From the NCBI RefSeq assembly GCF_900129785.1, contig NZ_FSRC01000001.1:930001-994000 (forward strand): a DNA stretch of 64,000 bases. Direction: 5' to 3'. This document shows, piece after piece, positions 17,380 through 27,294 of the stretch. A model generated the notes under the pieces. That model made no database searches, was not told where the DNA came from, and was given only the letters and a program-made list of their open reading frames with translations. Positions within the stretch are counted from its first letter, which is position 1. The number at the start of each line of letters is the position of its first letter. The DNA is from Algoriphagus halophilus (GTDB lineage: Bacteria > Bacteroidota > Bacteroidia > Cytophagales > Cyclobacteriaceae). Made by a program: the position numbers and the translations under genes.

Positions 17380-20300
17380 ATGTTTACGACAGATAAGACT
17401 GTAAAAGTCTCAGCTTTGAAAAAAAAGGCATACACCCAAAAAGCGATAAATTATTCAATGCAAGAAAGAGGTATTAATAGCACCTTTAAAAAAATCATTT
17501 ACGAATCTTCGGAAATGGTGTTTCTTGCTGATGATACATTTCCCTATAGTATTTTCTATGCGAATGAATCATTTGAAACGCTAATTGGAGAGTCACTCCA
17601 AGAGAAGACCCTTGCTGGTCTTGGTTTGGACATCAATGCCTATATCTTTAAAGAAGAACTGATTCTTTCCCATGGAGGTAAAGATTATAGCTTCCGGTTA
17701 GAACTTCCACATGAGAATGGTTCTAACTATTTTCTTTTCTACAAAGGAAAAGAGGTAAAGACACACGGATTGCCGAATAACCAAGAAGCGCAACAGTTTT
17801 TTAAATCCAACCTTGATATCATTGCAATCGGTCAACATGATTACTTTACTTATGTGAATGGATCTGTATTACCAGTATTAGGGTATGAGGTGGAAGGATT
17901 GTTAAATACCAGTTTATGCAATTTGATCCATCCTCAAGATTTGGATCTTGTCAAGTCTACTTGGAAAGAAAACGCTGGTCAGGAAGGGAATGCTTTCTTT
18001 GAAGTTAGGGTAAAGAGTAAGCAGGGCCTTTATAAAAGTATTGAATGTTCTGTCCAGTTTACGCCGGACAGATTTTTTATTATAGGCCGGGATATTTCTG
18101 AAAGAGTAAAAGAGGGAGAAGTATTAAGTCAAATCGAGAAATTGAAAATAGCTTCTCCAACCATGGCTCCATCAGGCTCTTGGAGATATAACAAGAGTAC
18201 TCGAATCATTCATCTGGATTTAATAGCCTCCAACTTATTAGGCTTTCCTCAAGTTATTGACTTGAATAGAATAGACCTCCATGAACCCATACAGGAATTC
18301 AAGTCCGTTTGGAGTGCTGTCTTTGATCAACAGGAGCCTGTACAAGGAGAACTGGAATGTGAATTACCAATCAAAAGTCTAGAAGGGAAGCATATTCAAC
18401 TTAAAGGAATACAAGTAAGTGACGATAATGACCAATTTGCAGGTGTTTTATGGGACGATTTTGAAATAATTCAACAAGCAAATCGTACAAAGACGCTGGA
18501 GCAACTTTTGATGGAATCTCCTGAGCCAGCGATGGTCGTCTATCCAGATGGAGAAGTATACTTAGCAAATGCAGAAGTCAATCGACTTTTTGGTATGGAT
18601 AAGGATATTACCCATCTGTCTGACCTAGGAGTTTTGTTTGATGATCCAGAACTTTGGAAAGATTGGATCCAAACAGAAGATAATACCAAACATACCCAAC
18701 GATTCTCTTCCTTGTTGATCAATGGGCAGGGGAAGCAATTGACATTAGAAGTGGCTTCTAAAGTGGTTTTGACTTCCGAAAAAAGTTTGATTAGTCTTTC
18801 TTTTAGAAATATTTCCGAGAAAGTAACACTAGAGAAAAACCTAGAGGAAAGCAGTAACTTCTTGATGAACTTAACAGAGCAAGTTCCTGGTGGATTGTAC
18901 CAGATGTTGCTGGATAAGGAAGGTAAAATGAAGTTTTCATTCCTTTCCAAGGGAATCAGTTCTGTGCTTGGACTGAATCCGGAGGAGATTAAAGACTTTG
19001 AGGATATTTCTTCGGCCATTTCCAGAGTACATCCTATGGATTTGCCACAGGTGATCATGAGTTCTGTAGCCTCAGCACGTAAACAAGAGCCTTGGCAATG
19101 CCAATTTAGGGTCAAAACCAACTCTGAAAACAACGAATATCGTTGGGTGCTAGGAGCTGCCAGGCCCCAGTTGTTATCTAACGGTGATATGGTTTGGTAT
19201 GGATATCTGACCGATATCAGTAATCAAAAGGAATTTGAAGCTAAACTGGATGAAGCGAGGAAGACTGCAGAAAAAGCCAGTCAAATCAAATCTGATTTCT
19301 TGTCCATGATTAGTCATGAGTTAAGAACTCCTTTGAATGCCATTTCAGGTTCCACCTACTCATTACTCCAAGAGCAGCCTACTGATTCCCAAAAAACAGC
19401 TTTAAATACCATAAACTTTGCGGTAGATAATTTGATTATCATGATCAATGATCTACTGGATTTCCAGAAAATTGAAGCTGGTAAACTTACCATTGAGAAA
19501 GCACCTTTCCATTTCGAAAATCTGATCAATCAAATTATTAAGGGATTATCCTTCCATGCACGAGACAGCAAAAATAATTTAAACCTGCACACCTCGGAAG
19601 GATTGGATAAATGGTTGAAAGGGGATAAAACCAGGTTGTCTCAAATTTTGAATAACCTGATTACAAATGCCCTGAAATTCACAAAAGAAGGGGATGTAGA
19701 TGTTTCTGTTTTATTGAGAAGTCAAGATTCAGAAAAAGTAAGAATCTATTTTGAGGTGAAGGATAGTGGGATCGGAATTGCTAAAGAGAATCAAGAAAAG
19801 ATTTTCAATGATTTTGACCAGGTGAAACCTACGTTTAGCACTAAGTATGGAGGGACCGGTCTTGGGCTTTCTATTACTCGTAAATTATTGGGTTTAATGG
19901 GAGGGAAGATCCAATTGGAATCCGAGGAAGGTAAGGGAAGTAGGTTCTTTTTTGAATTAGAATTTGAGGTTTCCGAAGATCAACCTTTATCCCATGTTTC
20001 TGCTAAAGAAGTACAGAAGGATCCCAAAGTATTAAATCTGTTGATGGCAGAGGATAATGATGTAAATGCATTGGTATTAGGTAAAATTATAAAGAAGTGG
20101 GGCTTCACCTATGAACGCGTTTTGAATGGCCAGGAAGCCGTGGATGCTGTCAAGTCGAAAGACTATGATTGTGTACTGATGGATATTCAAATGCCTGTAA
20201 TGGATGGGTTCGATGCAACCACCGCCATCAAATCATTTTCTACTATCCCTGTAATTGCATTAACTGCTGCCGCAAAGCTTGAGATCATGGAAAAGATAGA

Positions 20301-20400
20301 TCACTGTGGCTTTGATGGGTTTGTAGCCAAACCGATCGATGCAGCAGAGCTATTGAAGAAAATAAGAGAAGTCGTTTCCGGCGAGAGTTATAGTGCCTGA
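17380..20400 (+). CDS. Hybrid sensor histidine kinase with several PAS domains and a C-terminal receiver
   Basis: A 1006-residue soluble-looking hybrid kinase with no membrane segment. At least four PAS-like segments precede the kinase core: around residues 40-110 (FLADDTFPYSIFYANESFE), 135-245, 375-490 (MVVYPDGEVYLANAEVNRLFG) and 500-620 (EYRWVLGAARP, a PAC motif). The core has His646 (MISHELRTPLNAISG), N box NNLITNALKF, DSGIGIA and GGTGLGLS. The receiver occupies about residues 880-1000 with Asp935 (LMDIQMPVMDG) and the conserved K of FVAKPID. It carries no Hpt domain, so a separate phosphotransfer protein is required; a REC-Hpt gene lies at 40153-40914. It overlaps the convergent TPR gene by 13 bases. 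Confidence 0.93.
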   Translation: MFTTDKTVKVSALKKKAYTQKAINYSMQERGINSTFKKIIYESSEMVFLADDTFPYSIFYANESFETLIGESLQEKTLAGLGLDINAYIFKEELILSHGGKDYSFRLELPHENGSNYFLFYKGKEVKTHGLPNNQEAQQFFKSNLDIIAIGQHDYFTYVNGSVLPVLGYEVEGLLNTSLCNLIHPQDLDLVKSTWKENAGQEGNAFFEVRVKSKQGLYKSIECSVQFTPDRFFIIGRDISERVKEGEVLSQIEKLKIASPTMAPSGSWRYNKSTRIIHLDLIASNLLGFPQVIDLNRIDLHEPIQEFKSVWSAVFDQQEPVQGELECELPIKSLEGKHIQLKGIQVSDDNDQFAGVLWDDFEIIQQANRTKTLEQLLMESPEPAMVVYPDGEVYLANAEVNRLFGMDKDITHLSDLGVLFDDPELWKDWIQTEDNTKHTQRFSSLLINGQGKQLTLEVASKVVLTSEKSLISLSFRNISEKVTLEKNLEESSNFLMNLTEQVPGGLYQMLLDKEGKMKFSFLSKGISSVLGLNPEEIKDFEDISSAISRVHPMDLPQVIMSSVASARKQEPWQCQFRVKTNSENNEYRWVLGAARPQLLSNGDMVWYGYLTDISNQKEFEAKLDEARKTAEKASQIKSDFLSMISHELRTPLNAISGSTYSLLQEQPTDSQKTALNTINFAVDNLIIMINDLLDFQKIEAGKLTIEKAPFHFENLINQIIKGLSFHARDSKNNLNLHTSEGLDKWLKGDKTRLSQILNNLITNALKFTKEGDVDVSVLLRSQDSEKVRIYFEVKDSGIGIAKENQEKIFNDFDQVKPTFSTKYGGTGLGLSITRKLLGLMGGKIQLESEEGKGSRFFFELEFEVSEDQPLSHVSAKEVQKDPKVLNLLMAEDNDVNALVLGKIIKKWGFTYERVLNGQEAVDAVKSKDYDCVLMDIQMPVMDGFDATTAIKSFSTIPVIALTAAAKLEIMEKIDHCGFDGFVAKPIDAAELLKKIREVVSGESYSA

Positions 20401-21341
20401 GCTTTTTGAATGTATTCCGCTACCAAATCCATGTCTGGATAATTTTGACTTAGCTCAGCCAAAAACTGCATAGCAGTGACTTTATCCCCTTTCATTACAT
20501 AATAGATTCCTTTATTTCTTAGGGCAAATGGATTATTTGAATCCATTTTTAGACTTTGGTTGACCAACTCTAGACCTTCTTCCAATTTCCCCAAATACAT
20601 CAAGTATAGGCCTTTATTGTTGTAATAATAGGCTTGAGAATTATTGATTACAATCGCTTTATCTACTGCATTTAATGCATTTTCGTAATCTCCTTCATCA
20701 AAATAGATCATGGATCTCAAATTGTGAAGATTAGGTTCCATTGGATTTACTAATTCAGCTTGATCCAAGATTTCCATGGCTTCAGCAGACTTATTCTCAT
20801 AATAAAGTAGGGTTGCTTGATTGACCAATAAATCAGAATTCGTAGGGTCTAAGCTTACTGCTTTTTCGAAAGAGGCCAGTGCTTTTGGATAATTGTTCAA
20901 TTTCTCTTCCACCAGGCCAGATAAGAAAAAAGATTTCCAGGATTGATCATCTAAACTGATGAGTTTCTCTGCATCCTCTCTTGCCTTGTAAAACTCTCCA
21001 TTGTCCAAGTATGCCAAGCCTCTTTGGAAATAACCTTCAAAATTGGAAGGATCGATTTTTAGGGCATCATCCAATGCATGAATGGCCAAATCAAGTTGAT
21101 TGATTTTTAAATGAGCCATCGCTTTATTGAAATAAGCGTCAACGTAATTGCTGTCTAGCTTGATGGCTTCTTCGTAGAAAGAGATCGCCGATTTAGGGTC
21201 GTTTTCTTCAATTTTCTCATTCCCTTTCAACAGGAACCTACCTTTTTTATCCTCCACGGTGTCGCAGGAATAAATCCCTAAAAAGGCAATCATCACCATG
21301 GATTTAATCGCTATCCTCTTTTTTACGCTCAATTTTTGCAT
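20388..21341 (-). CDS. TPR-repeat lipoprotein
   Basis: A 317-residue lipoprotein with a positively charged n-region, a hydrophobic stretch and the lipobox LGIYSC (Cys26). The remainder is about eight tetratricopeptide repeats (AISFYEEAIKLDSNYVDAYFNKAMA, AIHALDDALKIDPSNFEGYFQRG, ALASFEKAVSLDP and so on), a scaffold for protein contacts at the membrane. I start at the ATG at 21341; a GTG five codons earlier is possible but adds nothing. It overlaps the 3' end of the upstream AI-2E transporter gene by 38 bases, suggesting translational coupling. Confidence 0.85.
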   Translation of the reverse strand: MQKLSVKKRIAIKSMVMIAFLGIYSCDTVEDKKGRFLLKGNEKIEENDPKSAISFYEEAIKLDSNYVDAYFNKAMAHLKINQLDLAIHALDDALKIDPSNFEGYFQRGLAYLDNGEFYKAREDAEKLISLDDQSWKSFFLSGLVEEKLNNYPKALASFEKAVSLDPTNSDLLVNQATLLYYENKSAEAMEILDQAELVNPMEPNLHNLRSMIYFDEGDYENALNAVDKAIVINNSQAYYYNNKGLYLMYLGKLEEGLELVNQSLKMDSNNPFALRNKGIYYVMKGDKVTAMQFLAELSQNYPDMDLVAEYIQKAQAL

Positions 21342-22398
21342 GATCTTCTTCTTCACCTAATAGTAAGGCAAATGGGCTAGTCTGGTCGCTTAATTCAAAT
21401 ATTTCTCTTAGAATTGCTAAGGTAGGAATAATCAAAACCATTCCGGCAATCCCCCAAATGGAACCACCAATTAATAGTCCTAAGAACGTGATGAAAGGAT
21501 TCAAGTTGACATTTCCGCCCACAATTTTTGGAGTTAAGAAATTACCCTCTATCAGCTGTATTATTTGATAAGAAGCTAATACTGCCAAAGGGTAGAAAAG
21601 ACTATCCTTGGTCAAAAATGAATAAATCATGGGCATCAATGCGCCAATAAAAGGACCTACATAAGGAATGATGTTTAGAAATGCCGCTATTATCCCAAAG
21701 AAAATTGCATGCTTGATACCAAGGGCACTAAATGCAGAAACATTTAGGATCGCCAAGATTCCCATCACCTTTACCACGCCTATAATGTAATTTTGAAGCA
21801 GTTTCCTGAGGCTGGTAATTCTCATTTTTACCAACTGAGGGTCTTTATCCCGGTAGATTCTGATCATCACTTCTGTCAGGTGATCCCTGTAAAGGAGAAA
21901 GAAAAACATGAAAACAGGAATAAGAATTGCGCCGGAAAGGGAGCCAACAGTTCTTAATGCAAATCCAGTAATGTTGGCACCATGTTGTTGTAATAAGGTT
22001 TTAATGTAATCATCACTGGCTTTCTCTTCCAGGTTTTCGTCTATTCCAAAATTACTATAAGTCCAATCATCAATTTCTTTCGCATAATTGGAAAGCTTTT
22101 CAGAAACATTGTCAAAATCATTGGTAAAATTAGAAACCGTGGTGATAATAAATGATAAAAAACCTACGACCATCGCGATATTAACCAATAAGGATAATAT
22201 ACTAGAAACGGTCCTTGGGATTTTTTTCTTTTCAAACCAATTAGACAAGGGAGTAAAAAGGACTGCGAAAAAACCTCCCATAAATAAGGGGACTAGGAGA
22301 CTTTTGCCAACAATAAGAAAAAAGACCAACACAATGATGAAAATCAGCACTGACAGGGCTTTTAAATAAGGGGGTAAAATAAAACCTTTCTCTTTCAT
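21304..22398 (-). CDS. AI-2E family transporter (PF01594), second paralogue
   Basis: A 364-residue integral membrane protein with the same architecture as the transporter at 8416-9501: N-terminal helix pairs (LLVPLFMGGFFAVLFTPLSNWF), a soluble segment at about 95-160, and conserved LGIKHAIFFGIIAAFLNIIPYVGPFIGA, NFLTPKIVGGNVNLNPFITFLGLLIGG split across the C-terminal helices. The C-terminal tail is charged (EEDHAKIERKKEDSD). It shares a transcript with a TPR lipoprotein, unlike the first copy, which sits with ychF. Substrate unknown. Confidence 0.88.
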   Translation of the reverse strand: MKEKGFILPPYLKALSVLIFIIVLVFFLIVGKSLLVPLFMGGFFAVLFTPLSNWFEKKKIPRTVSSILSLLVNIAMVVGFLSFIITTVSNFTNDFDNVSEKLSNYAKEIDDWTYSNFGIDENLEEKASDDYIKTLLQQHGANITGFALRTVGSLSGAILIPVFMFFFLLYRDHLTEVMIRIYRDKDPQLVKMRITSLRKLLQNYIIGVVKVMGILAILNVSAFSALGIKHAIFFGIIAAFLNIIPYVGPFIGALMPMIYSFLTKDSLFYPLAVLASYQIIQLIEGNFLTPKIVGGNVNLNPFITFLGLLIGGSIWGIAGMVLIIPTLAILREIFELSDQTSPFALLLGEEEDHAKIERKKEDSD

Positions 22399-22469
22399 TT
22401 ATGTGACTTTAGTTGTTCCTAATCTCTACTTAATATAGGAGATTTTCAATAATATTTATTCTATCATCA

Positions 22470-24506
22470 TTAGGATTCTATTAAACCAGCCCGCTTTAAT
22501 AAAGCATCTGTTTTAGGCTCTCTTCCTCTGAACCTTTTATAGAGAACAGATGGATGTTCGCTTCCACCTGCTGATAGAATATTCGTTTGGAAAGAAGCCG
22601 CCGTAACCTCGTCAAAAACCCCTTTTTCCAAGAATAAATCAAATGCATCCGCATCTAAAACCTCAGCCCATTTGTAGCTGTAGTAACCTGCTGAATATCC
22701 TCCTTGAAAAATATGAGAGAACGAGGTTGCCATTAAAGTCTCAGGTACTTTAGGAAGTAAGTCAGTCCTTTTCATGGCCTCTTGTTCAAAGGCTGGAATA
22801 TCGGTAATTGTAGATGCAGGAGCACTATGGAATGCCATATCTAGCAATCCAAAGCTAATTTGTCTAACAGTTTGATAACCTTGTTGAAAATTTGCTGCCT
22901 TTTTTAATTTTTCAATCAGGTCCGATGGAATTTTTTCACCTGTTTCATAGTGGTCTGCAAAGAAGTCAAGGCATTCTTTCTCGTAACACCAGTTTTCAAA
23001 AATCTGAGAAGGCAATTCCACAAAATCCCAATAAACACTTGTTCCGGACAGAGATTCATAAGTAGTATTGGCAAGCATCCCGTGAAGCGCATGTCCAAAT
23101 TCATGGAAAAGCGTTGTTACTTCATTGAAGGTTAGTAAACTAGGTTTGGTTTTGGTAGGCTTTGTAAAGTTGCAGACAATGGAGACGTGAGGCCTATTGT
23201 TGATGTCACCTTGCATACTTTGACCACGGTAACTGGTCATCCAGGCACCATTTCTCTTTCCGGGTCTTGGAAAGTAATCTGCATAATATACTGCCAAATG
23301 TTTCCCGGATCTATCTGTTACTTCATAGGCTTTCACATCAGGATGATAAACCGGAATTTCTGGATTCTGTTTAAAATCTATTCCAAATAATTTGTTTGCA
23401 GTTTTGAAAACACCTGAGACAACTTTTTCCAGTTGGAAATAAGGCTTTAGTAATTCATCGTCAATCGCGTATTTCTCTTTTTTTAATAATTCAGAATAGT
23501 AAGCGAAATCCCATTTTTGTAATTCGGATATTCCGTCTAGTTTTTTGGCAAATGCGGTCAACTCTTCTACTTCTTTCTCAGCTTTTGGCCTTGCTTTCTC
23601 CAGAAGCGATTCTAAAAAATTGATTACTTCTTTAGGGCTTTTTGCCATGCGCTCTTCTAAAATAAATTCCGCATGATTTGCATATCCCAATAGCTTTGCC
23701 CTCTTTTCTTTCAGAATCAATATGTCTTTGATGATTTGCTGATTGTCCAATTCATCTCCTTTGGAGCATTTTGTATTGTATGCTAAGAAAAGAAGCTTTC
23801 TCAATTCCCTGTTTTTCGCATAGGTCATCGCAGGAATATAACTTGGATAGTCCAAGGTGAATGCCCATTGGCCGGGCTTATTTTTTTCTTCAGCGATTTG
23901 GGCGGCCGCCTCTTTTATTCCTTCAGGCAGGCCTTCTACGGCACTTTCTTCTGTTTCAAAATGAACAAACTTATTGGTTTCTTCCAGCACATTCTCACCG
24001 TACTTCAGACTTAACTGAGCTAGTTCTTGATCAATATTTCGCAGAATCTCACCTTCTTCAGACGTTAATTTTGCGCCATTTCTCACAAAAGATTTATAGG
24101 TTTTTTCCAAAAGCATATTTTGCTCTGGTGTCAAGGTTAGCGCTGATTTGGAATCAAAAACTGAAGCTACTTTTTGGAATAATACCTGGTCCAACAAAAT
24201 GTCATTAGAATGCTGTGTTAAAAGAGGGGAGATCTCTCTAGCCAGTTTTTGTAATTCAGGGCTAGTTTCTGCAGAATTTAAATTGAAAAATATAGAGCTG
24301 ATAATACCAAGCTTTTTACCGGATCTATCCAATGCTTCTATCGTGTTTTCGAACGTGGGTTGATCCGCCTTCTTGATCTCCTCAATCTCTAATTTGGCTT
24401 CCTCAATGGCTGTTTTAATGGCAGGAAGATAATCTTCTGTTTTAATTTTAGTAAATGGAGCTGTATCGAATGGAGTGGCAAATTGAGCCAATAATGGGTT
24501 TTGCAT
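22470..24506 (-). CDS. M3 family oligopeptidase (peptidyl-dipeptidase/oligopeptidase A type)
   Basis: A 678-residue zinc metallopeptidase of the thimet/Dcp/PrlC family that degrades short peptides in the cytoplasm. The zinc site is HEFGH at residues 468-472 in LFHEFGHALHG, followed by the downstream glutamate motif (SGTSVYWDFVELPSQIFENW) and FQGGYSAGYYSYKWAEVLDADAF near the C-terminus. No signal peptide is seen (it starts MQNPLLAQFATPFDTAPF). A 65-codon frame lies immediately upstream and is probably co-transcribed. Confidence 0.94.
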   Translation of the reverse strand: MQNPLLAQFATPFDTAPFTKIKTEDYLPAIKTAIEEAKLEIEEIKKADQPTFENTIEALDRSGKKLGIISSIFFNLNSAETSPELQKLAREISPLLTQHSNDILLDQVLFQKVASVFDSKSALTLTPEQNMLLEKTYKSFVRNGAKLTSEEGEILRNIDQELAQLSLKYGENVLEETNKFVHFETEESAVEGLPEGIKEAAAQIAEEKNKPGQWAFTLDYPSYIPAMTYAKNRELRKLLFLAYNTKCSKGDELDNQQIIKDILILKEKRAKLLGYANHAEFILEERMAKSPKEVINFLESLLEKARPKAEKEVEELTAFAKKLDGISELQKWDFAYYSELLKKEKYAIDDELLKPYFQLEKVVSGVFKTANKLFGIDFKQNPEIPVYHPDVKAYEVTDRSGKHLAVYYADYFPRPGKRNGAWMTSYRGQSMQGDINNRPHVSIVCNFTKPTKTKPSLLTFNEVTTLFHEFGHALHGMLANTTYESLSGTSVYWDFVELPSQIFENWCYEKECLDFFADHYETGEKIPSDLIEKLKKAANFQQGYQTVRQISFGLLDMAFHSAPASTITDIPAFEQEAMKRTDLLPKVPETLMATSFSHIFQGGYSAGYYSYKWAEVLDADAFDLFLEKGVFDEVTAASFQTNILSAGGSEHPSVLYKRFRGREPKTDALLKRAGLIES

Positions 24507-24517
24507 ATACTTAGAAA

Positions 24518-24715
24518 CTATAGTTTTTGGTTTAGCTGATGGATTTCGGTAGGAACCATCAAATGACCTGACTTTTTCAATTCAGCCTCTAATCTACCAA
24601 TTTGATCTGTAAAGCTCTCTCCGATCCAATAGGGATGTGATATTTTTTGCACTTTAATTTCCCGCAATTTCATTTCAAATGGCTCTATCTCAAACCATTC
24701 GAATTCTTGACGCAT
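24518..24715 (-). CDS. Hypothetical small protein upstream of M3 peptidase
   Basis: A 65-residue frame with an ATG start, 11 bases before the peptidase gene and on the same strand. It is rich in charged and aromatic residues (MRQEFEWFEIEPFEMKLRE) with no signal, membrane segment or known motif. Composition is protein-like and the spacing is operon-like, which supports it as a real gene. A promoter-like TGACTTTG ends two bases before its ATG, which could instead mean that the transcript starts here and the frame is not translated. Confidence 0.5.
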   Translation of the reverse strand: MRQEFEWFEIEPFEMKLREIKVQKISHPYWIGESFTDQIGRLEAELKKSGHLMVPTEIHQLNQKL

Positions 24716-24799
24716 ACAAAGTCACTTAGCGATTTTATAATAGGGAATTTGGGGAATGGGATGGTAAACATGACCTACCAATTCCGATGGCACAAAAAT

Positions 24800-24838
24800 G
24801 AAAAAAGCAGCCTTAACATTTAAAGCTGCTTTTTAAGG
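24800..24838 (-). terminator. Intrinsic terminator after the metzincin protease gene
   Basis: Stem AAAAAGCAGC/GCTGCTTTTT around a 13-base interior, directly downstream of the stop of the minus-strand protease gene. The A-run on the + strand provides the T-run on the minus strand; it may work in both directions. Confidence 0.75.
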
Positions 24839-24858
24839 ATTAGTTAATTCGTATCCTT

Positions 24859-27294
24859 TTAATAATCAAAATCGCAAGACATAGAATCGGAACCAATTGG
24901 AGAACCATCAGGAGCCTTTAACGTTTCCTGAACAGTTAATTCAACTGGTAGTTCTAAAAATGCATTGATTTTTTCAGTGAGGTACTCAGAATGTTGGGAA
25001 AGCAGTCCAGAAGTTACTCTTCCTGAAAGCTTGTTACTTCCGTTGGCTAGCTCATCTAACTGAGCTCTGGTGATAGCTCTTACCGTATTGGAAGCATTTC
25101 CATTCTTGGCTAAAGCAATCATATGATCAACCAATTTTGTTTCAGTCATCAACTTGATTTCTGTTTCCAATCCAGAAGGAATAGTAGATGAGAATACTTG
25201 AGAACTAACTTGATCCAATACAGACTGGTAGCTAGGTAAGCCGTTGTCTTGTAGATTTTGAAGATAAACTCTATTCATTCTAGCATCATCCAACAGGAAG
25301 GAGAAAGTTAGATCAACCACTGTTTCGGCTGGTGCAATTGGGTCGAAAATAGGTCCAGTTCTTGAAACAAAAGTTTCTCTGGTTCTTCCATACCCATAAG
25401 GTCTTGGTGGAATCAAAGCAAGAATATGTGAAGGAACCGCCAATTGGCTTGGGGATACAGTCAACAACAAGGCATCAAGAGCTTCTAATTGCTCTTTGGC
25501 AGGTACCCATTTGTGATTGGGTTGATTGTCTCCCTTCACTTTGTAGTTGTAATCCATGCCACCTACCAATTTGGTGGTAGCTTCCACTTGATACCGATGC
25601 ATTAAGTATAGCGGTACAAGCACCTCCTCCAGCATTGCTTCTGGGGTACCAGTAGGAATCGCATTTAAGCCAAAAGATTGTAATTTATTTGCTCTCAATT
25701 CCAACATTCTTTTCAACTCTTCTGGAGAAGAAGCACCGTTATCCCAAAGGTGGGATCGAGGATGAGCTCCACTTGGGTCTCTGGAATCCGAATCAGTAAT
25801 GAACTCATAGCCTGCTGAATAGGTGTCCTGAAGGGTTTTTTCTAAATATTCTTCTTCGGTCATGCCTGGAGGAACTGTGCCATATCCAAATTTAATCGCC
25901 CACTTATCCCATTCTCCAATTTTTTGATCATAAGCCACAGAAAGATCTAATTCTCCATTGGCATTTTGAGTGATTACAGGATAAGGATAGTCCATCACAG
26001 AAGATCTGTTTTCTGCAGATGTTGCATAGCTATGGGATATTCCCAAGGTATGACCAATTTCATGGGCAGAGAGTTGTCTTAATCGGTCCAATGCTAATTT
26101 CAGCATTTTTGGATCGGGCTCTGTTCCATTTTCATATGGCTGGATTAGTCCTTGAGCAATTAAGTAATCCTGTCTTACACGAAGAGATCCCAAAGAAACA
26201 TGACCTTTGATGATCTCTCCAGTTCGAGGGTCTCTAACGCTGCTACCATAAGACCAGCCTCTGGTAGATCGATGAACCCACTGCACTACATTGTATCGAA
26301 CGTCCATAAGATCCATTCCTTCTGGAGCAAGTTCAACTCTATATGCGTTTTTAAAACCTGCTGCTTCAAAAGCCTGTGCCCAATAATTTCCACCTTCAAT
26401 TAAAGCGGATGCAACAGGCTCAGGTGTGCCTCGATCTAGATAATAAACGATGGGCTCTACCACTTCTGAAACAGCAGCAGTTGGATCTTTTTTCTCTAAC
26501 CGATGTCTGGTGATAAATCGCTTTACAATTGGTTCAGTGATTGGAGTAGTAAAGTCCATATAGGAAATGGCATTAAAACCACCTCTTGGATCAAATTCAC
26601 GCTTTTGATAGTCTAAATCAGGAAGTTCTATAAATGAGTGTCTTTGACGCACTGTTACCGCATCTGAGCCAGGGGTCACCGAGCTTAGCTCTCTACCTGT
26701 AATTTGTCCTGTAAGTGTAATAACCGCTTCTACTTCCGTGTTTTTAGGGAAGTTTTTGATGGTAGGATAATATAAACTAGATCTGCTTGCATCGGTACGG
26801 AAGGTTCCTTGACGGCTCCTGGATAGTCTGCTTCCTACACCATGGGTATCTTCCATGTAGAATTTGGTCGCTTCTACAATGAAACTACCGTCATTTTCCT
26901 GTGCCACCTCAAATCCCCAAAGAGTGGACTCCGCAAAGGCATCGCGGATGGATTTTACTTCGGCAGGGTTTTCTGAATAAGCTCGATAATCATAATTCTT
27001 TTGAACCAAAAAGATTTTATTTCCTGTCTTTCTGAATTCCACAATTCGAGTTTGTCCAAGTTGGCCTCGATCCAAGCCCAGATCGTTGGATCCTACTCCG
27101 GCAGTAAGTGAACTGACATATAGAAATTCCTTTTCTAAATCGTCAATTTCCAAATAGATCTTTCCATTTTCCTCATCTAAATAGAAATCAACAAAGCCCT
27201 CCATTTTATTGAATTTGCTCAGATCCAGATTTTGAGCAAAGACCGATAGGGTGCTTAGGAGTACAATGATAGTTGTATAAAGTGTTTTTCTCAT
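24859..27294 (-). CDS. Secreted zinc-dependent metalloprotease, metzincin type (DUF5117/DUF5118 family)
   Basis: An 811-residue exported protein with a signal peptide (residues 1-20, cleaved before Q). The zinc motif HEIGHTLGISH at 411-421 fits the metzincin HExxHxxGxxH, with the Met-turn in SSVMDYPYP. The surrounding domains match the large Bacteroidota family with DUF5118 at the N-terminus, DUF5117, and a C-terminal DUF4953-like region (GGMDYNYKVKGDN, RETFVSRTGPIFDP). Members are periplasmic or outer-membrane proteases of unknown substrate. It is monocistronic with a terminator. Confidence 0.9.
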   Translation of the reverse strand: MRKTLYTTIIVLLSTLSVFAQNLDLSKFNKMEGFVDFYLDEENGKIYLEIDDLEKEFLYVSSLTAGVGSNDLGLDRGQLGQTRIVEFRKTGNKIFLVQKNYDYRAYSENPAEVKSIRDAFAESTLWGFEVAQENDGSFIVEATKFYMEDTHGVGSRLSRSRQGTFRTDASRSSLYYPTIKNFPKNTEVEAVITLTGQITGRELSSVTPGSDAVTVRQRHSFIELPDLDYQKREFDPRGGFNAISYMDFTTPITEPIVKRFITRHRLEKKDPTAAVSEVVEPIVYYLDRGTPEPVASALIEGGNYWAQAFEAAGFKNAYRVELAPEGMDLMDVRYNVVQWVHRSTRGWSYGSSVRDPRTGEIIKGHVSLGSLRVRQDYLIAQGLIQPYENGTEPDPKMLKLALDRLRQLSAHEIGHTLGISHSYATSAENRSSVMDYPYPVITQNANGELDLSVAYDQKIGEWDKWAIKFGYGTVPPGMTEEEYLEKTLQDTYSAGYEFITDSDSRDPSGAHPRSHLWDNGASSPEELKRMLELRANKLQSFGLNAIPTGTPEAMLEEVLVPLYLMHRYQVEATTKLVGGMDYNYKVKGDNQPNHKWVPAKEQLEALDALLLTVSPSQLAVPSHILALIPPRPYGYGRTRETFVSRTGPIFDPIAPAETVVDLTFSFLLDDARMNRVYLQNLQDNGLPSYQSVLDQVSSQVFSSTIPSGLETEIKLMTETKLVDHMIALAKNGNASNTVRAITRAQLDELANGSNKLSGRVTSGLLSQHSEYLTEKINAFLELPVELTVQETLKAPDGSPIGSDSMSCDFDY

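Noticed and set aside
18540..19133. 197-codon open frame on the minus strand within the hybrid kinase gene
   Set aside because: It is a shadow of a well-supported PAS/kinase gene; its translation is low-complexity Ser/Leu-rich with no domain.
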